18,513 bases of DNA, taken from contig NZ_CALIST010000007.1 in the NCBI RefSeq assembly GCF_938041645.1, positions 1-18,513 of the forward strand, read 5' to 3'. The notes beneath the pieces were generated by a model that worked only from the letters and a program-made list of their open reading frames with translations, did no database searches and was not told the DNA's origin. Every line of letters starts with the position of its first letter. Positions within the stretch are counted from its first letter, which is position 1. This document shows positions 14,938 through 18,513 of the stretch, piece after piece. Origin of the DNA: an uncultured Campylobacter sp. Lineage in GTDB: Bacteria; Campylobacterota; Campylobacteria; Campylobacterales; Campylobacteraceae. The translations under genes were made by a program, and so were the position numbers.

Positions 14938-15175
14938 TCAATAAATTTAGCGAATTTTTTTTAGAAAGAGCTAAATTTGCAAGTTTTATTTCATAGAGTT
15001 TCATCTGTCCGCATAAAATTTATTACATAAATTCGGCGGGGCTAAATTTTAAAATTCTATCAGACAGAATTTTATTATGATCTTGGAATTTTGTAGCACA
15101 GGAAGCAGCAAAAGCGCATAATTTCAGAATTTTACAAAAACTAAGATTTGCGTCAAAAAATTTTTAAGCTAGAAG
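14938..15175. other. Spacer between the tRNA and the kinase-like gene
   Basis: AT-rich, no gene visible. The main structure is an 8-bp hairpin (AAAATTCT at 15051-15058 with AGAATTTT at 15066-15073) that could end transcription from the tRNA or from the opposite direction. Confidence 0.5.
15051..15073 (-). terminator. Possible terminator downstream of tRNA-Glu
   Basis: Perfect AAAATTCT/AGAATTTT stem with a 7-nt loop, about 100 nt after the tRNA 3' end. On the minus strand it is followed by AAAATTTAG. It is AT-rich and symmetric, so direction and strength are uncertain. Confidence 0.35.
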
Positions 15176-15250
15176 TGGCGACCCCTACGAGATTCGAACT
15201 CGTTTTACCGCCGTGAAAGGGCGATGTCCTAACCGTTAGACGAAGGGGCC
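15176..15250 (-). tRNA. tRNA-Glu (anticodon UUC)
   Basis: 75 nt with the CCA end encoded. The acceptor stem GGCCCCT pairs with AGGGGTC (one G-U pair). The anticodon arm is CCGCC-like with loop CTTTCAC, giving anticodon TTC, and the T arm carries GTTCGAATC. The sequence closely resembles bacterial tRNA-Glu as I remember it. It decodes GAA and GAG. Confidence 0.97.
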
Positions 15251-15280
15251 ACTTAATCTGGTATTAAGATTAAAGGCGGT

Positions 15281-15286
15281 ATTCTA
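15281..15286 (-). promoter_or_regulatory. Candidate -10 box for tRNA-Glu
   Basis: TAGAAT on the minus strand, about 30 nt before the tRNA 5' end; the same hexamer precedes the Sel1-repeat gene. Between it and the tRNA lies a TTAATCT/AGATTAA inverted repeat (15253-15273). Confidence 0.35.
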
Positions 15287-15327
15287 CTCAAGACGCACTT
15301 AAACCCAACTTAAATTAAGGATTATTT

Positions 15328-15819
15328 ATGAAATGCTCTTTTCTGGCGCCACTTGCACTTTCGCTTCTGCTCGCAGGCTGCGCTACCACCGCGCTCAAGC
15401 CCGCTTCTACGCAAGCTGTAAATTTCACCGTCATTTCGCCGCTTACTCGCACCAGTGACGCAGGCTTTATGCGTAAATTTAAAAACCAAACCGAGGTTCA
15501 AATTTACGCAAGCGGCATCAGCGTGCTGAGCCTGGTCTTAAAAGACGATAAAATTTGCATGAACGGTGCATGCGACGACGAGCTCGTTTTCAATAAAAAA
15601 TTCTTCGGCACCGAGCACTACCGCGGGCTTCTGGGCGAAATCCTAGACGGAAAGCCTATCTTCGGCGGTAGCGACGCGGGCGGCAACTGCTTTGAACAAA
15701 GCCTGCAAGAAGGCTCTATCAATTATAAAGTTTGTCGCGGCAAGGACGGCGGCGGAAGATCCATAAGCTTCGCCGACTCAAAACGCAGCGTAAAAATCAA
15801 AATCCGCGAGTTGCAGTAA
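15328..15819 (+). CDS. Small putative lipoprotein
   Basis: A 163-residue protein with a lipoprotein signal: basic start, hydrophobic core and lipobox LLAGC with Cys18 as the acylation site, so it is membrane-anchored in the periplasm or outer membrane. The mature part has four further cysteines (ICMNGAC, GNCFEQ, YKVCRG) that could form disulfides, and a mixed beta-type pattern. I do not recognise the family. Start choice: AAGGA lies about 10 nt before the ATG. It is transcribed divergently from tRNA-Glu and followed by a hairpin. Confidence 0.85.
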   Translation: MKCSFLAPLALSLLLAGCATTALKPASTQAVNFTVISPLTRTSDAGFMRKFKNQTEVQIYASGISVLSLVLKDDKICMNGACDDELVFNKKFFGTEHYRGLLGEILDGKPIFGGSDAGGNCFEQSLQEGSINYKVCRGKDGGGRSISFADSKRSVKIKIRELQ

Positions 15820-15886
15820 AATTTCACGCGGCAGGCATTTACAGCACGCAAGATATGTTACTCCGTAGGGCTCGAAAACTAGTAAA

Positions 15887-15923
15887 ATTTCGCGCGGTCG
15901 ATGTTTGTTAACCGCGCGGAAAT
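15887..15923 (+). terminator. GC-rich hairpin after the lipoprotein gene
   Basis: ATTTCGCGCGGT (15887-15898) pairs with ACCGCGCGGAAAT (15911-15923) with a single bulged base and a 12-nt loop, 68 nt after the stop. There is no T-run, so it may act as an mRNA 3' stabiliser or a non-classical terminator. Confidence 0.4.
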
Positions 15924-16099
15924 AATGCGCTTCGGTCGCCGCTTCAAAACACGGCGCGAGCGGTCAAAATCCATCACTCGGCGGGGTAGTTTTCAGCTTG
16001 CGCAAACGGCGCGATTTTATTAACACTCTGCGCCGGCTCTTCGCGGCGAAATTTACTAAGCAGCGCGTATGTGCGAAAGAAAAAGCGCGCATTTAAAAT

Positions 16100-16105
16100 T
16101 ATAAA
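16100..16105 (+). promoter_or_regulatory. Candidate -10 box for nfo
   Basis: TATAAA about 68 nt before the nfo ATG. Transcription would begin near 16112, at the start of the inverted repeat 16109-16146, so the mRNA would carry part of that stem at its 5' end. Confidence 0.35.
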
Positions 16106-16108
16106 ATT

Positions 16109-16146
16109 CGCGTGCGGCTCGGGTTTATGAAATTTTGCCGCACGCG
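16109..16146 (+). repeat. 10-bp inverted repeat in the nfo leader
   Basis: CGCGTGCGGC (16109-16118) and GCCGCACGCG (16137-16146) are perfect reverse complements around an 18-nt loop. The stem ends 16 nt before the AGGAGGT ribosome-binding site. Confidence 0.7.
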
Positions 16147-16155
16147 GCGTAAAAT
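16130..16155. repeat. 26-nt dispersed element, copy 2
   Basis: Starts AAATTTTGCCGCACG and ends GGCGTAAAAT. It matches 10532-10557 at 24 of 26 positions. Here it supplies one arm of the inverted repeat upstream of nfo. Confidence 0.6.
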
Positions 16156-16172
16156 AAAATTTAGGAGGTAAA

Positions 16173-17027
16173 ATGAAGCGGATCGGAGCGCACGTGAGTG
16201 CTAGCGGCGGAGTTTTCAACGCGCCGCTAAACGCCGCAAAGATCGGGGCGGACGCGTTTGCGATGTTCGTCAAAAATCAACGCAGATGGGATGCGCCGCC
16301 GCTTAGCGCAGAGGAGATCGCCGCATTTAAGGACGCGCTGAGGCAAAGCGGCATCCGCGCGGAGCATGTCTTGGTGCACGACAGCTACCTCATAAATTTG
16401 GGCCATCCGCGCGAGGCGGAGCGCGAGAAGTCCCTAAACGCCTTCATGGACGAGATCCGTCGCTGCGAGGCGCTCGGGCTTAAGCTTTTGAATTTTCATC
16501 CGGGCTCGCATCTAAATGAAATTTCAGCTCAAGTGTGCCTGGATAATATCGCAGGATCGCTAAATTTCGCCATCGCAAACACCGCAGGCGTCAAGCTCGT
16601 GCTCGAAAATACCGCCGGCCAGGGCTCCAATCTCGGCTATGATTTCGCTCAGCTCGCTTACGTGATCGGCAAAATTTCAAATAAAGATCGCATCGGCGTC
16701 TGCATCGATACCTGTCACGCGTTCGCCGCAGGATACGACCTCCGCAGCCCGCAGGCCTACGAGCGCACGATGAGCGAGTTTGACCGCGCGATCGGCTATA
16801 AATTTTTAAGCGGCATGCACCTAAACGACACGAAAAACGAGCTTGGCGTGCGCAAAGATCGGCACGAGAGCCTCGGGCGCGGATTTTTGGGGCTCGCGGC
16901 GTTTGAAAACATCATGAATGACCCGAACATCGATGAGATCCCGCTGATTTTAGAAACGATCGACGATAGCCTCTGGGCGGAGGAGATCGCACTTTTGCGC
17001 AGTATGCAAGGGCGCCGTAAAGCCTAA
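16173..17027 (+). CDS. nfo: Endonuclease IV (AP endonuclease)
   Basis: A 284-residue base-excision-repair enzyme that cuts DNA 5' of abasic sites. All nine metal ligands of the three-zinc centre known from E. coli Nfo sit at the same numbers here: H69, H109, E145, D179, H182, H216, D229, H231 and E261, within VLVHDSY, NFHPGSH, VLENTAGQGSN, CIDTCHAFAAGYD, GMHLNDTK, RKDRHESLGRG and LILETI. Length is normal. The start is set by AGGAGGT, the strongest ribosome-binding site in the window, 3 nt before the ATG. It stands alone between two gene-free spacers. Confidence 0.98.
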   Translation: MKRIGAHVSASGGVFNAPLNAAKIGADAFAMFVKNQRRWDAPPLSAEEIAAFKDALRQSGIRAEHVLVHDSYLINLGHPREAEREKSLNAFMDEIRRCEALGLKLLNFHPGSHLNEISAQVCLDNIAGSLNFAIANTAGVKLVLENTAGQGSNLGYDFAQLAYVIGKISNKDRIGVCIDTCHAFAAGYDLRSPQAYERTMSEFDRAIGYKFLSGMHLNDTKNELGVRKDRHESLGRGFLGLAAFENIMNDPNIDEIPLILETIDDSLWAEEIALLRSMQGRRKA

Positions 17028-17175
17028 TCAGGCAACCCTTTGCGCCACGTAGAATTTATCTCATTTCGCTTTAAAGTGGCGCCAGCGATAAGAGCCTTAT
17101 GCCGTGCAAATTTAACATCGTGGGATTTATCGCTTAAATTTTAACAAGCAAAATAATGAAGATTACGCGTTAAGA

Positions 17176-17295
17176 ATGCTGCGTCAAAAAAGGCGCGAAA
17201 TTCTATGACGAAAACATGGCGTCATAGCAAAAGAGCAAAATTTTTATGGCAAAAACGCAGCGTCGCGGCAGAAATAAAAAATTTTACGCTGCGTA
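17176..17295. repeat. Degenerate ~40-nt repeat, about three copies
   Basis: Units beginning GCGTC at 17181, 17219 and 17260 each continue with an A-rich stretch, then AAATTCTA/AATTTTTA/AATTTTA and another GC-rich block. Units 1 and 2 agree at most positions with a few small gaps; unit 3 is more diverged. Two of the hairpins listed for this spacer arise from these units. Confidence 0.4.
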
Positions 17296-17597
17296 ATTAA
17301 AATTTTCAAGCAAGATTTTTAAAGTGATGCAGCGGTAAATTTTAAAATTTTATCGCTACGATATTTCAAGGCTCGGCGCCAAATTCGAAGCTCTATGAAT
17401 TTTAAAATTCTAAATTCCACATCAAAAAATTGGCGCTAAGCTTTATACGCGCGACTGCGTAAATTCCAACCTTGCAATTGTCCGATCTTTGCGGAGGCGT
17501 AAGCACATAAGGCTACGTAATTCTAACTTAAAATCCTGCTGCGTACTAATAATCTATGCTTTTAGCACGCATTTGCTTATGACAAATCTGCCTCTTT

Positions 17598-17624
17598 ATT
17601 TTAGCGCTTTGCTTGCGCTAAAAT
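17598..17624 (-). terminator. Perfect 10-bp hairpin, terminator-like
   Basis: ATTTTAGCGC and GCGCTAAAAT with a 7-nt loop. On the minus strand it ends with a run containing AAAATAAAG, not T's; on the plus strand it is followed by CTATGC. It lies 166 nt beyond the end of the Sel1-repeat gene. It may be a terminator for transcripts from either side, or simply a repeat. Confidence 0.4.
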
Positions 17625-17789
17625 CTATGCAGGATCCGTGTAAATTTACGTTAAATTCTGCCGCATATCGCCCGATTAATTTAAAATTTTATCGTTGAGC
17701 TTAGTAGCCTACCGCCACGATTTAAATTTAAAGGCGGCGGGATTCTAATCCGCAGCCGACGCGTATTGTACCGACCGCAGCTCGGCGTG

Positions 17790-18473
17790 CTATTTTAGCA
17801 GCTCATACATATCGCAGGATTTTTGCCAAAGTTCTTTAAACTCGGGTGGATTCATAAAAGGAGAATTTTTATTTTTTCCTAAATCGCAAGCTTTTTTATA
17901 ATACCGCGCAGCTTTACTTTTATCGTTAGAGTTGTAGTTAAATAGCGCAAAATTATAGCAACTCGCTAGCTCGTCCGTTATGTCGCAACCTTTTTTATCA
18001 TAAACCGCCGCTTTCATTAAATTTATTTTTACACCGTCTCCTTTACGATACATCTCTGCCAACATACCGCATGATAGCGCTGATAGCTTTTGCCCTAGAT
18101 TGCAAGCTTTGTCATGGTAGATTATAGCCTTTGATATATCTTTTTCGACTCCATCTCCGTCACTATACATTGATCCCAATAACCCACAATACATAGCGTC
18201 TCCCGCATCGCATCTTTTTTCATGATATTCGATGCCTTTTTTAGGATTTTCTTGCATCATTCTGATCGACATTACAAGGCAACCTGGCTCATATCCGCCG
18301 TCGCAGGTTTTTTCAAGCAGCTTAAGTGTTTTAGTATTGTCTTCGTATTGTAAAGCGGCTCTAAGGCAAGACTCCATATTGCCGTCATTGCACTCTTTTT
18401 CTAGCGTCTCAAGCTCGGTCGCTCCGAACGCAAAGCAAGCGATAAATGCTAACGCAAATAGCGATTTTTTCAT
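17790..18473 (-). CDS. Secreted cysteine-rich Sel1-repeat protein (Hcp-like)
   Basis: A 227-residue protein with a signal peptide (MKKSLFALAFIACFAFGA). The mature part is a row of Sel1-like helical repeats, each with a cysteine pair usually 8 positions apart: CNDGNMESC, CDGGYEPGC, CDAGDAMYC, CNLGQKLSALSC, CDITDELASC, then CDLG. Repeat hallmarks include LGSMYSDGDGVEKDISKAIIYHDKAC and LAEMYRKGDGVKINLMKAA. This is the arrangement of Helicobacter cysteine-rich proteins, which are disulfide-stabilised, secreted or periplasmic, and thought to bind partners. The actual partner is unknown. The ATG at 18473 follows AAAGGATACTAA. The same type is common in Campylobacterota. Confidence 0.9.
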   Translation of the reverse strand: MKKSLFALAFIACFAFGATELETLEKECNDGNMESCLRAALQYEDNTKTLKLLEKTCDGGYEPGCLVMSIRMMQENPKKGIEYHEKRCDAGDAMYCGLLGSMYSDGDGVEKDISKAIIYHDKACNLGQKLSALSCGMLAEMYRKGDGVKINLMKAAVYDKKGCDITDELASCYNFALFNYNSNDKSKAARYYKKACDLGKNKNSPFMNPPEFKELWQKSCDMYELLK

Positions 18474-18503
18474 TTAGTATCCTTTCCGGGTAAAATTTGG
18501 CTA

Positions 18504-18509
18504 ATTCTA
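18504..18509 (-). promoter_or_regulatory. Candidate -10 box for the Sel1-repeat gene
   Basis: TAGAAT on the minus strand, 31 nt before the ATG, giving a leader of about 24 nt. The same hexamer precedes tRNA-Glu. Confidence 0.4.
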
Positions 18510-18513
18510 CCCC

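Larger units (their letters stand above)
15820..16172 (+). other. Spacer between the lipoprotein gene and nfo
   Basis: 353 nt, more GC-rich than other spacers. It holds the hairpin at 15887-15923, a TATAAA -10 candidate (16100-16105), a 10-bp inverted repeat (16109-16146) and the nfo ribosome-binding site. I see no convincing gene. Confidence 0.55.
17028..17789. other. 762-nt gene-free region rich in inverted repeats
   Basis: No convincing gene on either strand. Inverted repeats in order: GCGCCAC/GTGGCGC (17042-17082), AGCGATAA/TTATCGCT (17084-17134), CTATGACG/CGTCATAG (17203-17226), ACGCAGCGT/ACGCTGCGT (17255-17294), a 27-nt near-palindrome around AAATTTTAAAATTT (17331-17357), ATTTTAGCGC/GCGCTAAAAT (17598-17624), and CCGCC/GGCGG (17712-17737). 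A plus-strand frame at 17489-17698 has no ribosome-binding site or recognisable product. Confidence 0.7.

Noticed and set aside
15974..16273. 99-codon minus-strand frame upstream of and overlapping nfo
   Set aside because: Overlaps the well-supported nfo start on the other strand and shows no protein-like features.
17489..17698. 69-codon plus-strand frame in the spacer after nfo
   Set aside because: No ribosome-binding site, no domain, and it runs through the 10-bp inverted repeat; likely chance.

Overview
The window looks like chromosome from a Campylobacter-type epsilonproteobacterium. The evidence is the gene content (a 4Fe-4S protein and TorD-like chaperone back to back with selA-selB and a DsbC-like gene, a thrS-infC-rpmI-rplT cluster, a cysteine-rich Sel1-repeat protein), the many AAATTTT/AAAATTT runs in spacers, and TATAAT-like -10 boxes without clear -35 boxes. 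The GC content looks high for C. jejuni, so one of the more GC-rich oral species (for example C. gracilis) is my best guess. The species is inference only.

Layout. 1-390: the 3' end of an Rhs-type gene whose last ~27 codons run antisense through the end of the next gene. 307-2828 (minus): a TorD-like chaperone and a large multi-cluster 4Fe-4S protein, overlapping by one base. 2829-2994: a divergent promoter region. 2995-7183 (plus): selA, selB and a periplasmic DsbC-like thiol-disulfide protein. Together these form a plausible selenoprotein/formate-dehydrogenase maturation neighbourhood, although no selenoprotein gene lies inside the window. 7519-9480 (minus): an autotransporter whose passenger resembles spherulin-4/Sph3 (GH135-like) glycosidases; this is the most unusual gene here. 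9609-12914 (minus): rplT, rpmI, infC and thrS. 13017-14937 (minus): a Bcr/CflA-type drug exporter and a kinase-like protein, overlapping by 17 nt. 15176-15250 (minus): tRNA-Glu(UUC). 15328-15819 (plus): a small lipoprotein. 16173-17027 (plus): nfo, endonuclease IV. 17028-17789: a gene-free stretch full of inverted repeats. 17790-18473 (minus): a secreted cysteine-rich Sel1-repeat protein.

Themes. (a) SelA and the TorD-like protein both carry low-complexity in-frame insertions; the one in TorD is a clean 27-bp tandem repeat. (b) Spacers are rich in AT palindromes and hairpins, including five exact copies of one 14-nt palindrome. (c) A perfect 23-bp inverted repeat sits between rplT and the autotransporter and could terminate or regulate transcription into it.

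I saw no CRISPR array, insertion sequence, rRNA gene or replication origin.
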